A stretch of 64,000 nt of DNA, from contig WPIO01000015.1 in the NCBI GenBank assembly GCA_009760855.2, positions 1,712,501 through 1,776,500 on the forward strand, in the 5' to 3' direction. The translations under genes were made by a program, and so were the position numbers. The notes under the pieces were generated by a model that ran no database searches, had not been told where the DNA came from, and saw only the letters and a program-made list of their open reading frames with translations. Of the stretch, positions 1 to 11,114 are shown one piece after another. This DNA comes from Cristatella mucedo (lineage: Eukaryota; Bryozoa; Phylactolaemata; Cristatellidae). How positions within the stretch are numbered: position 1 is the stretch's first letter; every line of letters starts with the position of its first letter.

Positions 1-229
1 GCTTTGACAGTGTGGGGGAAAAGTCACAACAATCTCCGAATGACTGGAGGACTGGTCAGATGCACAGCTGAACGAATTAAGTCAGGGGAGCAGCCAAAAA
101 AACCAAAAAGCCCGGGAGTAAATATTTTAGCTCGGTAGTTCGTATTATCGTTATAGCCGGAGCAAGAGAATACTGGAGCCATCAAAAATTGAGTGAGAGA
201 AACAACTCGAAGTCGATACCCCGATTGGG

Positions 230-1008
230 GAAGTGGCTGAAAGATTTTTGACAGACGAGCCTAGCCGAAAAGTTTTGCACAAACGGTAAGCGTTATTCCT
301 GAGGCAGGAAGAACTGCGAGTAGTGAGCTACAGAAGTTGAGATGTCAAAAATGCATGGACCAACTTGGATGTGGTTCCTTATCTAAGCAGGCCCAAATTT
401 CGCAACGTTATTTAGTTAAAAGTAAGCAGATATGGCTATGTAGCTGACGTGTTTGTTTAGGGAAAGGTCAATTTAAAACAGGGCACCTCAATTTCAACCA
501 GATGCTATAGGATATATGCTTGGCTTGCACATTCTGAGGGCTAGATTTTTCTGATTAACACTATGTTTGCCGATAACTAATACAAAGTGCAAATGTCAGC
601 AATACATGCAGCAAGGGAGTTGAGAGAGTTTGACGTGCTTGATATCACGGAGGGATCAAAGCACGGGTACAGCTGAGTTTCATATGCATCAAAATCAAAG
701 GGTTGGTGGGGTTTGAAATTACATCGGCAAATGCACGAGTACACATTGTGAGAAGAAGTGAAATAGCAAGACATCCCTGGGGTACCTGTACTTTAATTGC
801 TCCTCCGATGACAGCTGTCAGTTAACATCGATGCTCTTAAGTCTCCCTCTGAGATAGGACCTAGGCCATTGCAATGCAATGGCAGTGATGTCAAGGTAAG
901 ATGACAGTGGCTCAATAGGGACTTGGCGATCGATAGTATCAAACGGTGAGCAAAGATCAAGCAAAACAAGCAGAAATACTTCACCTATAGTGCAAGTCTG
1001 CATTCCGA
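230..1008 (-). mobile_element. LINE-A fragment, degenerate reverse transcriptase
   Basis: Broken minus-strand frames match the better LINE-A copy at 21.3-22.3 kb. Near 577-774 a decayed form of the catalytic box reads DAYETQLY where that copy has YADDTQLY. Near 850-1000 the frame reads LCSPFDTID, the usual AFDTID block of non-LTR reverse transcriptases. Several stops and frame changes show a dead copy. It ends where a SINE-I begins. Confidence 0.7.
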
Positions 1009-1142
1009 GCTGGTTTGGTCTAGCGGTTAAGGTGCTCGCCCCGACCAAGGTCTGACTGAGGTCGTGGGCTCGAGCCCCGAGGCATATGTGAAGCGCCTGA
1101 ATAGAGATTAAGTTCTCTTGGGGCGCTATACAAATGAATTAT
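1009..1142 (+). mobile_element. SINE-I (tRNA-derived), short form
   Basis: Starts with an A-box-like GGTCTAGCGGTTAAGG, then a B-box-like GGGCTCGAGCCCC. The tail holds AAGCGCCT, AGAGATT, GTTCTCT and GGGCGCTATACAAATG, ending in AATTAT. Near-identical copies lie at 4426 and 30239. Intact pol III boxes suggest a fairly young family. Confidence 0.85.
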
Positions 1143-1654
1143 CTTTCCTGAGAAGCTCACGTATCTTACATTCACAGCTGTGCTGACTCTGTGGACTTAT
1201 TATCTCTACAACGTGACTGGAACTTACTGAAGTTTTGATGTAGGAGTTTAGACGGTCGCCACTACTCACACGAATGTCTTTGATAGGAGTGGCAGTGAAT
1301 ATACTGGGTAGAAGTGAGTGTTGCCTTATTTATGAAATGCCTAACCGCAGCTTTTTGAAAGGTGCAGTGACAGACCAGACCAGAGGCAAAAGTCATATTT
1401 ATTAAATTAGTTATCCATGATAGCAGCAGATTTATGCATCTCAGGAGGAGAAAGGTGGGTTTATATTTTAGACGGATAGAAGTCTTCTTAGACTAGCAGA
1501 CGAACTTCGAGATAAAGTCATTAGTTTTAGGCTGGAAGGTGAACGTTGAGGTACTACTAAGGAACTGAGAGACGAAAGGCCAGTGGCGATTTAAACTTGG
1601 ACATAGACTCTCTGACCTTATCTATCTCACTGACGAAAAGGCTAAATAAGCTAC
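1143..1654. other. unassigned stretch
   Basis: No gene, repeat family or long open frame could be supported here. It is short intergenic DNA between a SINE and a LINE-B end. Confidence 0.4.
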
Positions 1655-1930
1655 TCTCCAACTGCCGACTATGGCACATCTTTTTCAGCGGTCCTGAACT
1701 GCTACTTCTATGCTACTCACTACCTCAACTGCTCTCCTGACTCTGCTATGCTTCCCACTTTCTCTTTGTTGCGTGAGACGAAGTCCGTTGGCTACCGAAT
1801 GCGTACCGAAAGCCGCTTAGGCTGTGAGTGCGCTATACAAAACTCTCCTGCGTAACACCCACACGGTCTTTATGACTTTGTGGAGTTACTGACGGAGATA
1901 CATTACATAACATTACATTACATAAATAAG
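1655..1930 (+). mobile_element. LINE-B 3' end, 5' truncated
   Basis: Matches the 3' ends of the copies at 7869, 8891 and 41374: a short terminal coding stretch, the block AGCCGCTTAGGCTGTGAG, then a pentameric ACATT-type tail. The tail (ATTACATAACATTACATT) marks the true 3' end. The 5' truncation is typical of target-primed reverse transcription. Confidence 0.8.
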
Positions 1931-2184
1931 CGATCTGCTAGATTGCCACAAGGATCACTAGGTAAGGCTTACCTGAAAACGGTTTAGAAGATAGTTGGTG
2001 GTTGATATCTGCATTTTTGGACTGTGCATCTGTGATTGCACTACGTTTTCATAGAAACTGCACTTACTTCAAAATAGTCCACGAACGTCGGTCGATGTCG
2101 GTCCTAATCTTGTGTGTGTTTTATCAAACTTACACTTAGTATTCCTGGCTAGTTTGTTGCCTGCAGTGCACAAATCGCTATGCT

Positions 2185-2345
2185 GCCCTGGTTTGGCCTA
2201 TGGGTTAAGGTGCTCTCCTTTAACGACCGAGGTTAAGGTGTGAATGCATTTAATGAATAAGGTCATGGGCTCGAGCCCTGCGGCATATGTGAAGTACCTG
2301 GATAGAGATTACGTTCTTTTAGGGCGCTTTACTAATGAATAATAT
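2185..2345 (+). mobile_element. SINE-I, long form
   Basis: Has the same head (GGGTTAAGGTGCTC) and tail (GAGATTACGTTCTTTTAGGG) as SINE-I, but carries about 25 extra bases between the A and B boxes (GGTTAAGGTGTGAATGC...). Similar long forms lie at 13045, 52618 and 56118, so this is a subfamily and not a private insertion. Confidence 0.75.
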
Positions 2346-2860
2346 TTTATCAGGGCGAGAGCTTACAGCCTGCTTAGTCAGAGGAGCAAACTCGTCCAGA
2401 GCATCGGCTAGTGTCGTGTCATAGCAGTCCACCGGTGAGGGCAGGGCAGACAGAGGATTTAGTAGTAGGGACAAGCAAGATACTTTCGTGTGGACAGCAT
2501 CGATGTCAAGGATCTTAAGGGTTCCCGATTCACAGATGAGTTTGAATACTGAAGGGCACACAAACTCCAGACAAGATGAAATCCGCATGTGATCAAATGA
2601 GCAGAATTTGGTAATAATAAGAGTTGAAGGCATGATATTGCCGAATAATATTACATCGAGTGTCTGATCTTTGTTTAAAGTGAGGCACTGCATATGAGTC
2701 ACAACAGAAAATGAATCAGTCGATGTACAAAATTCGGCACAGAACGATTAGTTTGGTCATAGAAATGAATGTTAAAATCACCCAGTACAAGGAAGGAACG
2801 ATTTCTGCAACGTAGAATCGAAAGGATCTGCAAATCAAAATCTGAAATCAAGGAAGACTA
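2346..2860 (-). mobile_element. LINE endonuclease-region fragment
   Basis: The minus strand reads LVLGDFNIHF near 2750-2780, the GDFNxH motif of APE-type endonucleases of non-LTR retrotransposons. A 127-codon frame follows, with DHMRIS and VDCYDTTLADALDEFAPL, the usual linker toward the reverse transcriptase. It is cut off beside the SINE at 2345. Assignment to LINE-A is likely but not shown by overlap. Confidence 0.7.
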
Positions 2861-2929
2861 TGTACCTACGCAGAGATAGATTACTGCCATCATTGGCAAC
2901 TTGCTGTTGGAGGGACTAAAAATAAGCGA

Positions 2930-3345
2930 TTCGAAAGACTGCTTCTAGCATCATCACCCGGTAAGGTCTGCGTGTAATCTAGGTGTACGGTCCCTAAACG
3001 ATTTGCTACTGAATGAGAAACCTGCCTCGATGGTCAAGTCGGCCAATTATCGGCTGACAAACACTGCCAAAATTAGGGCTTGCTTAGATAAGAATACAAT
3101 AGCCAAACTAGTTCATGCATTAGTGACTTTGCCCATTGATTAATGCAATTTCGTTTGCTCAAGGCTTCCGAAGTGTGGCCTCAATCGTATGGCCAGGGGC
3201 AGGCAGATAGTCTACAGCTGGAGCAGCCCAAGAAGACAAGAACCATGCCACTGTTGGGACCCAAGAATAATAAAACGTCGTGTATCATCGGCCAGTGTAT
3301 AACGTTCTTTAGCTTCAACCACAGCAAGTGGCCTCATAGCACCAC
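2930..3345 (+). mobile_element. LINE-A reverse-transcriptase fragment
   Basis: The plus strand reads [20 protein letters not shown], matching [20 protein letters not shown] in the copy at 21.3-22.3 kb. Homology fades after a stop at about 3140 into frames that still resemble the 3' coding end. It is a dead, internally decayed copy in the opposite orientation to its neighbour. Confidence 0.65.
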
Positions 3346-3649
3346 TGGTGTATAATATCGTTTAAACTCTACTCTGAACTTGCAAATTATAATGCGGAGA
3401 CTTTAAGCAAATATTAAGCAAGTTGAACATCTCTGACTGTAGCTTTTAAAAATGTCTACAGAAAATCGGGGTGTACAAGACAAGTTCTCACCATCTGCAT
3501 AGAGGCAGATTATCAAGACCTTGACAGACGTCTGTGAGATAATCAGAATTAATCGATGATGATCAGAACTAAATAATTTGCCATACCTGCAGAGAAGCTA
3601 AGCGACCTGAGATAGTAGGAAGGCCTGTTGGTACCAGAACTGAACGAAT

Positions 3650-3765
3650 AATGAGAATAATGACAATGGCAATAATACATTTGTTATAGCACTCTCAGAG
3701 CAGCCAATTTCTTTCTAGGTACTTTACACCGAGTCAGCCACACTACATACACATAAGTGGTTAGC
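3650..3765 (-). mobile_element. LINE-A 3' tail fragment
   Basis: AAT repeats followed by CACTCTCAGAG and TTTCTTTCTAGGTACTTTAC, the reverse complement of the LINE-A hairpin 3' end. Only the terminal 100 bases are present. Confidence 0.65.
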
Positions 3766-4097
3766 AATGTGATCATACGACTCGAGCAACCTGACAAGAG
3801 AGTAGCATTGTCAAACTGACGGGGGCAAACGGAGCAGAAGGAAAGCTCGACGGAGAAGTGGCAGCCGAGCTCTGAGTGGCATCAACAATATCCGAGCTTG
3901 CACTGAGTTTGAACATTTGACCGTGACATTCTGTGATGCATCTTTGAAGTTACATGCAAGGCTTGAAAGGCAAGCATACTCAGTGGTTACTTACTATTCA
4001 CGAGAAACAACAGAATATAGCAGTAGCTTGCCATGGTGGGGCAGTCAGAACGTGGTGAAATCGTTGTAACTACCCAGCATAAGTTGTTGAATCATAA

Positions 4098-4300
4098 GTG
4101 AACAGAGCTTACTCCCTAGGTCAAGGCCCAGGGCTAATGTATTTACTCTTCATGATCCATGTCGTGGGTTCGAGCAGTGAAGCTGGAGATCATTTATTGC
4201 CCACCAAAAGTGGCGATGATAGCCGCCAAGACACTCTTGCCGAAATTCGAATGAATTTGTTGAATCAGCAAATCTTGAATTGCATTTTTTCCACAGCATC
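4098..4300 (+). mobile_element. SINE-II, degenerate
   Basis: A B-box-like GTCGTGGGTTCGAGC is followed by GTGGCGATGATAGCCGCCAAG, then a decayed tail, as in the better SINE-II copies at 19.9-20.2 kb. Several indels make this an old copy. Confidence 0.5.
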
Positions 4301-4425
4301 TAACTAAGAGAACATTGGAAAAACTAAATAAAAACAAATGGAATGAATGCAAGCTGTCGCACTTAAAAGAGTGGCTTGCCAGCCTTATGCGACTTCGTTG
4401 TTCACAGACAGTGCTTACCTGCCAA

Positions 4426-4562
4426 GCTGGTTTGGTCTAGCGGTTAAGGTGCTCGCCATGACCAAGGTCTGACTGAGGTCGTGGGCTCGAGCCCCGAGGC
4501 ACGTGTGAAGCGCCTGAATAGAGAAGTTCTCTTGGGGCACTATATAAATGAATTATATTATA
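4426..4562 (+). mobile_element. SINE-I, short form
   Basis: Near-identical to the copy at 1009 from head to tail, with a short deletion in the tail (GAGAAGTTCTCTTGGGG). The 3' end runs into ATTATATTATAT. Confidence 0.85.
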
Positions 4563-4909
4563 TGCTTACCTATGAAATGTGTGCACAACCACGGTTGAAT
4601 CAATACGAGCAGACTGTGAATCAAGGATGCCGGCAAGCTCGTGTCTTGTCGAGCTACGTAGTAGCTCTCTTCCCGACCTGTTTGATCAGAAAGGAGCGAG
4701 TCAGGACAATGTGGAAACGAAAGAGCTACTAATAGTAATGATGCAATCTACCAAATACAAACAAACGCAGGTATCACGGGTAGTTCAAATTGCAGTTAGT
4801 ATGTATTACAGGTAGTGTAGCTCCGGCAATCTGTCTCGGCTTCAATAATAACTCTCAACACACTCTAGGTGACAGTCACTAGGGATTGCTGTGCCTTGAC
4901 GATGCAGTT

Positions 4910-5455
4910 TAATCAAAATAATAATAATGCACTTGATAAAGCATCCTCAGAGAACTCATTCTTGTTCTAGGTGCTTTACATTTGCTGCAAAGGAAACATG
5001 ATCGAATGGTGAGTCACTCCTAACCATGGTGATATCACCAATGGTAATGTCATCCCTCACCGTGTTATTCATATTTATCATGCTTGATAAAAATGAATAA
5101 CATGGTTAGGGTGACACGCACAGGGTCTGCATGCAAGTGTGGTTAGTCGCAGCATGCAACAGTGTCAGCACGTAAAAGCACATCAACGACGAACCACGGG
5201 GACCCACTAAATGCTGTCACAAATAAGTGTGTTTGTAACTTCTTTTTAAATGTGGTCAAGTCAGGGGATGTCGTGACACAGGTCGGGAGTGAGTTCCAGG
5301 CTTTGGGAGCATGCAAACTAAAGGCACGGTCACCAAAGGATTTGAGGTTTGCACGAGGTATAGGTAAACAGTTTTGATGTGGAAAAAGTGTTTAATAGTT
5401 TCAGGGGCTGTACTTAATTAAAAAAACACAGGAATATCCGGAAACAAGCCACTCA
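4910..5455 (-). mobile_element. LINE-A 3' end
   Basis: Begins on the plus strand with AATAATAATAATGCAC (the 3' ATT tail reversed), then the reversed hairpin and a 3' untranslated block, then the reversed end of the reverse-transcriptase frame. 5' truncated near 5.45 kb. Confidence 0.75.
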
Positions 5456-5626
5456 GCAGGTGGTGTGTGTGCTCATGTCAACCAGCTTCAGCCACTACCA
5501 TTCATACTCGTATGCCTAGCAGAAGCATCAAGTAGAAGGTCGTCTGCACTTTACATGAGGGCAATGTAAAATAGGCTCTTACTTAAATTTGTACTATCGG
5601 CACTTGAGGTAGGTGGTTGTGCGTGG

Positions 5627-5628
<2 letters not shown>

Positions 5629-5691
<63 letters not shown>

Positions 5692-5695
5692 CGTA
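5629..5695. repeat. (CA)n microsatellite
   Basis: An almost pure CA/GT dinucleotide run of about 65 bases. Open frames across it on either strand are artefacts of the repeat. Confidence 0.95.
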
Positions 5696-6289
5696 ACAAG
5701 CACTGGCGCACGTGGGTCTCGATGCTTATGCAGCACAGGCACCAACACAGTGCGATATTAATCCCCTATGTTTTTTGTATGTACTAGTTAGTGACGTGAA
5801 TTGTTTTATCAAACCAGATCACAAGCTTTCTGATCTACGAGGCAAAGAACAAAATACACGTTTTGGTTAAGCAATGCTAAATTTTGTTCTTTAACTAGGC
5901 TCAGCTAAAAGCTGTGATGCTGCTCGAAGTGCAAAATGTTACAATCAAGTCGTATCCCTGATAACATTTGCAACATGTTAGCATCCAGTTTACATGATGC
6001 CAAAACTATGATGCAGCTCAGCTTTTTTCAAAATCTTTCGTTTCATCTAGCAATCACTTCGAGCTGTATATTACGGGGTTATTATTCAAATTATAGAATA
6101 TGAACTAGGAAAGCACACAGAAAAGTCGCAAAAATCAGTCTTACAAACAGCATTAAAAAAACTCTACACACAAAATCTTTAATTCTAACTATATACCTAA
6201 TTTCTGTTTTAAAGAGGTTTTCCTGCTTTAAGTACACCCTAAATGCATTCTAAATTGACATGCTGAACATCATCCCAAGCTCAAGGCTA

Positions 6290-6790
6290 CTATAACAACA
6301 ATAATAATAGTAATAATAATAAGACATTTGTATAGCACCCTAAGAAAACTAAATCTCTTTCTAGGCACTCTACATAGGCTGGAAAGAAACCACGGCAGCA
6401 GGCGAATTTTTAGCTTCTTTTCAGATGTCATTTAGTCAGGAGATGCCGTGACATCTGTGGGGAGTGGGTGCCAGGCTTTGGGAGCAGACGAACTACAGAT
6501 ACGGTCCCAAAAGGATTTTCAAGTCTTAATTAAGAGAGACAGCTAAGCAATTTGAGCCAGACGAACAGGTATTGGGAGGTACGACGCCTAGCTTGACTGA
6601 GAAGTACATTGGATCGGTAGGCCAGAGCAAGAGAATGAAGGGACCTAGAAGGTAGTGACAAAACCATGAAGTCGCTTGATGGTGAGCCAGTACAGGTCAG
6701 TGAGAAGTGGTGTCATGTGATAATTTCGAAACTCACGACAGACAAAGCCTAGCTACAGAGCTTTGCACTAACTGTGAGCACATTCTTGCA
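6290..6790 (-). mobile_element. LINE-A 3' end, diverged
   Basis: Starts with AAT-rich tail repeats, then the reversed hairpin (CACCCTAAG...TTTCTAGGCAC) and the reversed coding end. More mismatches than the 21-kb copy. Confidence 0.7.
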
Positions 6791-7865
6791 CAAGTAAATA
6801 CATAAATCATTTAGCAGGGCCTCGCCGAGAAGCTGATACGAGTACGGTCGTCCTCTTTCATCCATCGGTTGCTTTCAGCTTAATTGGGACAAAGCAGTGC
6901 ATCTCCTGCTGATTTAGCACATTAGAAGTTACGCAACGGTCGACAACTTACCGATGCTCCCTGTACCAAGCAATGTCAGGGCCTCTACAAGCCCCCTGTC
7001 CATCTTCACGAGGCATCGGGCTACTTTCGCCGAGAGATCCTTGGCAGAGTTTCCATCCTAAAAATCACATAGCTTGCCCAGTCGCTTTACGAATGCATCT
7101 GCCGAGAGAGGCACATGTGCTCTCGATATAAAGCAGGCAATGCAGAACGAGCACACGCTTGAAGCACTTTAATACAAGATCTTGACACCAAGTTCAAGTA
7201 ATTTCCTCGAGCAAACGACAATTTTTGATTATCTAACATATAATCTACAGGTATGAGGAGAATGTGCAGCATCAATAAACGGGGTGTACGATGAAGCCAG
7301 GCAGTTGGCCCTGCTGCAGCAGAAGGGCCATTGTGTCACCAACCAGTATAGACTAAATAGCACTTGTCATGATGTGGCAATTGTAGGAGCTATCACCACG
7401 GCTCACTCAGCTGTAGTGACTGACAATGCTTACGGTTTCATCTGTCGTCTTCATAAAGTCCGGTCGCTTGCTTATAATTGATGAATATTGCCCTGCCAGC
7501 TTTTTCACGGTGATAGCTCTTTCTTTGTCACTAAACCTTCAAAAAATTTAAGTAGCAATATTGTCAACAAGTATTTCTTATCAATGTATACTCGGGCGAT
7601 GATGCAAGCATATAACATTCGTACAAAGGTAGTTCTACAATGGTTGTTTTTACACTTTCTATATACATGCAGCTTCAAAGCTCAACTAATCTCAAAAACT
7701 AAACTCGATCGATTGCACATAAGATAATCCTCAGATTCATCAGGATAACCAGAAAGTCACAATTGTGAAATATTTAAGTCTGCTGCAAAGTTTTCTGTGC
7801 AGGTATTTGTTGTTGTTGTTGCATCACCGAATGTAAAGTAACGGCTGCGTCAGCTTTGTCACTGC
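6791..7865. other. unassigned intergenic stretch
   Basis: Open frames of 60-80 codons occur on both strands, but none shows recognisable motifs or a supporting splice context. No repeat family was matched. Confidence 0.4.
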
Positions 7866-7868
7866 ACG

Positions 7869-10445
7869 GTAATGTAATGTAATGTATCTCTGTTTGTAAC
7901 TCCACAAAGCCATACAGACTATGTGGGTGTTACACAGGAGAGTTTTGTATAGCCCACTCACAGCCTAAGCGGCTTTCGGTATGCATTCGGTAGCCAACAG
8001 ACTTCGTCTCATGCAACAAAGAGAAAGTGGGAAGCATAGTAGAGTCAGGAGAGCAGTTGAGGTAGTAAGTAGCATGGAAGTAGCAGCTCAGGACCGCTGA
8101 AAAGAATGTGCCATAGTCGGCAGCAGGAGAGTAGTTGTCGTTGCTTACGAATTGTTGAAGCGAGTTCCACAGTTTAGGACATGCAGAGCTTAAGCTTCTG
8201 TCGCCAAAGGTCTTTAAGCAGAGGAATGGAACAGCTCGTTTATTGTCAACACAGGACCTGAAGGCGCAAAGAGGGTGAAACTAGTGCAGCAGTTCAGCTA
8301 GGTATGAAGGAGCCAAGCCATGGCGGGCCTTGTGGGTCAGCTTAAAAACTTTGCTATGTATCCGTTGATCAACCGGCAGCCACCCTAGCTCTTTCAGTAA
8401 AGGAGACACGTGCTCAAACCTCTGGGACTTGAAGACTAGCCTCGCAGCCATATTTATAGCCAGCTGCAGTGGCCTAGTTGATTTCTTTGGTAGCCCAGCC
8501 AAAAGAGAATCACAATAATCAAGCCGAGACAGAACTAAGGAGCTAGGTATATTTTTTGCAAGCCATTGTGGAAGACAGCTCATAATCTTGGATAGGGATC
8601 GAACGTGATGGCTAGCTGTAGAAGCAGTCTCTGAATGAAGCTTTTAAAATTAAGGCAGCTGTCGAAAGTGACACCTAAATTTCGAACACGTGGTGATGGT
8701 CACACGACAACTTCACCTATTAGAAGAGCAGAGCCTTTTAATCCAGCCACAGGCTTAGGGTGTCCTATGAGAAGCAGTTTGGTTTTATCGTCATTTAGTT
8801 TCAAGAAGTGTTCCGACATCCAGGATCGAATGTTGGCAAGGCAAGCATTCAGTTTCTCAGTTGCTGCAGCAGATTCCGACGGTTTGAATGTCATGTCATG
8901 TATCTCCGTCAGTAACTCCACAAAGTCATAAAGACCATGTGGGTGTTACGCAGGAGAGTTTTGTATAGCGCACTCACAGCCTAAGCGGCTTTCGGTATGC
9001 ATTCGGTAGCCAACAGACTTCGTCTCGCGAAACAAAGAGAAATTGGGAAGCATAGCAGAGTTAGGAGAGCAGTTGAGGTAGTGAGTAGCATAGAAGTAGC
9101 AGTTCAGGACCGCTGAAAAAGATGTGCAATAGTCGGCAGTTGGAGAGTAGATGTCGTTGCGTAAGAATGACAAATACAGCTGAGCATCGCCAGCATAAAA
9201 GTGATATCATATTCCATGGGCCTTAATCACTTTTCCGGGAGGTTGAGTATAAATGGAGAACAACAAGGAACCGAGTACAGACCCTTGAGGGACTCCATTC
9301 CATTATTTTCAATATGTTCAACTAGCTGCTTAGCAACAATTTTTTCAAGAATCTTTGATAAGAACGGAGGAAGGGAAACTGGACGATAGTTTGCTAGGAC
9401 CTCTGTGTCTAATCCAGGCTTTTTAAGAATAGGTCTAACGATTGCCGATTTGAAGGACTTGGAGACGACCCCTTTTCCCAATGAAGCATTAAAAATCTTG
9501 GTTATGGCAGGGCCAAGTCGGTCTGCCAGTAAAGACCACAGAGATAAAGGTATAGGGTCTTCAGGAGACGAGCTCTTTTTGCTAGACCTTATTAAGGTAG
9601 CCACATCGCATGCAGAAACCTCGGAAAACCTTTTAAGGAAGGTCACAGGTTGTGGAACCGCGATTGCTTTAGTCGGAGGGGGCTTAATGGAGTTATGAAT
9701 GTGCACAATTTTTTCAGTAAAGAAAAGTAAAGATTGAAGGCTGAAAGTAATGAAGGCTGAAAACTTTTCGGCTGAGCCCTTAAAATCTGGGGAGTCAGAT
9801 CTCTCAGCATTGGCCAGTAAATTGTTTACTGTCTTATAAATCTGTTCAGGGTCCGACTGGCGGGAATTCAGCTCTTGAGTGAAAAAGAAGTCCTGAGTTG
9901 TTTAAGCTTCCGGGTGTAAATTCGAGAGAATTCTTTGAAATTGACTAGATCTACATCAGACCCCGATTTCTGGAAACAACGTTCTAGCCTGGGTGTCATA
10001 ATCACTGCATCAGTGAGGGTCTCGAGGCTACCGGTTGAGTCTGAATGCAGATCAAGAAGACCTGTACCACAGATTTCCAAACTTTGTCTATGTCAATGCT
10101 TTGTAGGTTACGTCGTTTGACAAGTTTGACATTACCGTGTACGTACAAGGGAGCAGGAGCAGTAAACGAGATCGAACAATGATCTGCGAGTGTCAGTGGG
10201 CACACCACAAGGTCAGCGGGGAGGACATCCTTGGTGATCACGAGATCTAGAATATGGCCACCGACGTGGGTGGTATGATTAATGTGTTGGACCAAACAAA
10301 AATTCTTCAGACAGTCAAGAAATGAGCAGACCTGGCTGTTGCTAAGGTTGTCAACGTGAATATGGATGTCTCCAGCAATCAGTAACGGCCAGTCACCGAA
10401 GAAGTAAGCTATGTTGATTTTCGTTTCAACTGTGGAAATGTCTGG
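7869..10445 (-). mobile_element. LINE-B, longest copy (endonuclease end to 3' tail)
   Basis: Read on the minus strand from 10.44 kb: an endonuclease C-terminal part (LLIAGDIHIHVDN, then GGHILDLVITKD and LADHCSISF), a linker, reverse-transcriptase fingers (FKSAIVRPILKK, NYRPVSLPPFLSKILEKIVAKQL), a mutated catalytic box (YAGD where YADD is expected), the thumb (LDYCDSLLAGLPKKSTRPLQ, GWLPVDQRI), and a short 3' end with ACATT repeats near 7870. Frames are broken by a deletion after the fingers and by a second LINE-B inserted at 8891-9164. The N-terminal endonuclease and any ORF1 are missing. This is a CR1/L2-superfamily non-LTR retrotransposon, and the copy is dead. Confidence 0.85.
8891..9164 (-). 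mobile_element. nested LINE-B 3' end with target-site duplication
   Basis: A 274-base, 5'-truncated LINE-B end sits inside the larger LINE-B copy just after its catalytic box. It is flanked by the direct repeat GAATG at 8886-8890 and 9165-9169. Removing it and one repeat rejoins the host frame exactly (codons reading LYL, S, FKP), which fixes both insertion points. Confidence 0.85.
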
Positions 10446-10689
10446 ACATTACAACTAAAAAATGTTAAAGACTTGCAAAGAACACTGAGAGCTCTCGCCG
10501 TTTTACATTAATTTGAAGTTGTTATTTAAAAAAATGTGCACCGACGACAACGATGCAGTGCCGAACATAACTGAAGTCCTTCAGCATTTCCTTTTGCACT
10601 GTCTGTAAAAAACTTGCAGTCCGTGGGTTATGTTATGCGCGACTGTCTATTACACGGGTAACACAGTTTTTGTCATAGTAGTAAGTAAG

Positions 10690-10990
10690 TAAGTGATATT
10701 ACCAAATCGCTAATGCCTCTGAAGTACAGAAAATGGCTATTATTCCCTACAAACTTTGCTTTTGTGATCAATACAGTTACTAACTTGAAATTAACCCATT
10801 TCCGATGAGAAACTGACAAATTCTCATCTTGTATGGACAGAAAGTAGTATTTATTTATTTTGAAACCATACAAAAATGACCCAATCAAAGGGTTCAAAAA
10901 TGAGCACATTTTCCAGATCTGTGGTTCTTCTGCTCTAGATTTGGCTATACAGCGAATCGCTTTCTTGAAAAATCTCTCAAACATAGCCCC
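10690..10990 (-). mobile_element. element X, 3' end only
   Basis: A minus-strand frame of 103 codons begins FERFFKKAIRCIAKSR, matching GGFFKKAICRIATSRTS at the end of the element X copy near 33.2 kb. It runs on through the shared non-coding 3' block (reading KWVNFKLV...FLYFRG). The same block recurs at 24.3, 26.2, 33.3, 60.9 and 63.3 kb. Confidence 0.6.
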
Positions 10991-11014
10991 CTATCATATT
11001 TTTGTCCTACTGTC

Positions 11015-11095
11015 CTTAATAATAATAATGCACTTGATAAAGCGCGATCAGAGAACTCAACCTCTTTCTAGGCGCTTTACTTAGTTACAACGTTT
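11015..11095 (-). mobile_element. LINE-A 3' tail fragment
   Basis: AATAATAATGCACTTGATAAAG, the reversed LINE-A tail and hairpin, truncated after about 80 bases. Confidence 0.65.
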
Positions 11096-11114
11096 AAAGT
11101 ACTGCATATCTTGA

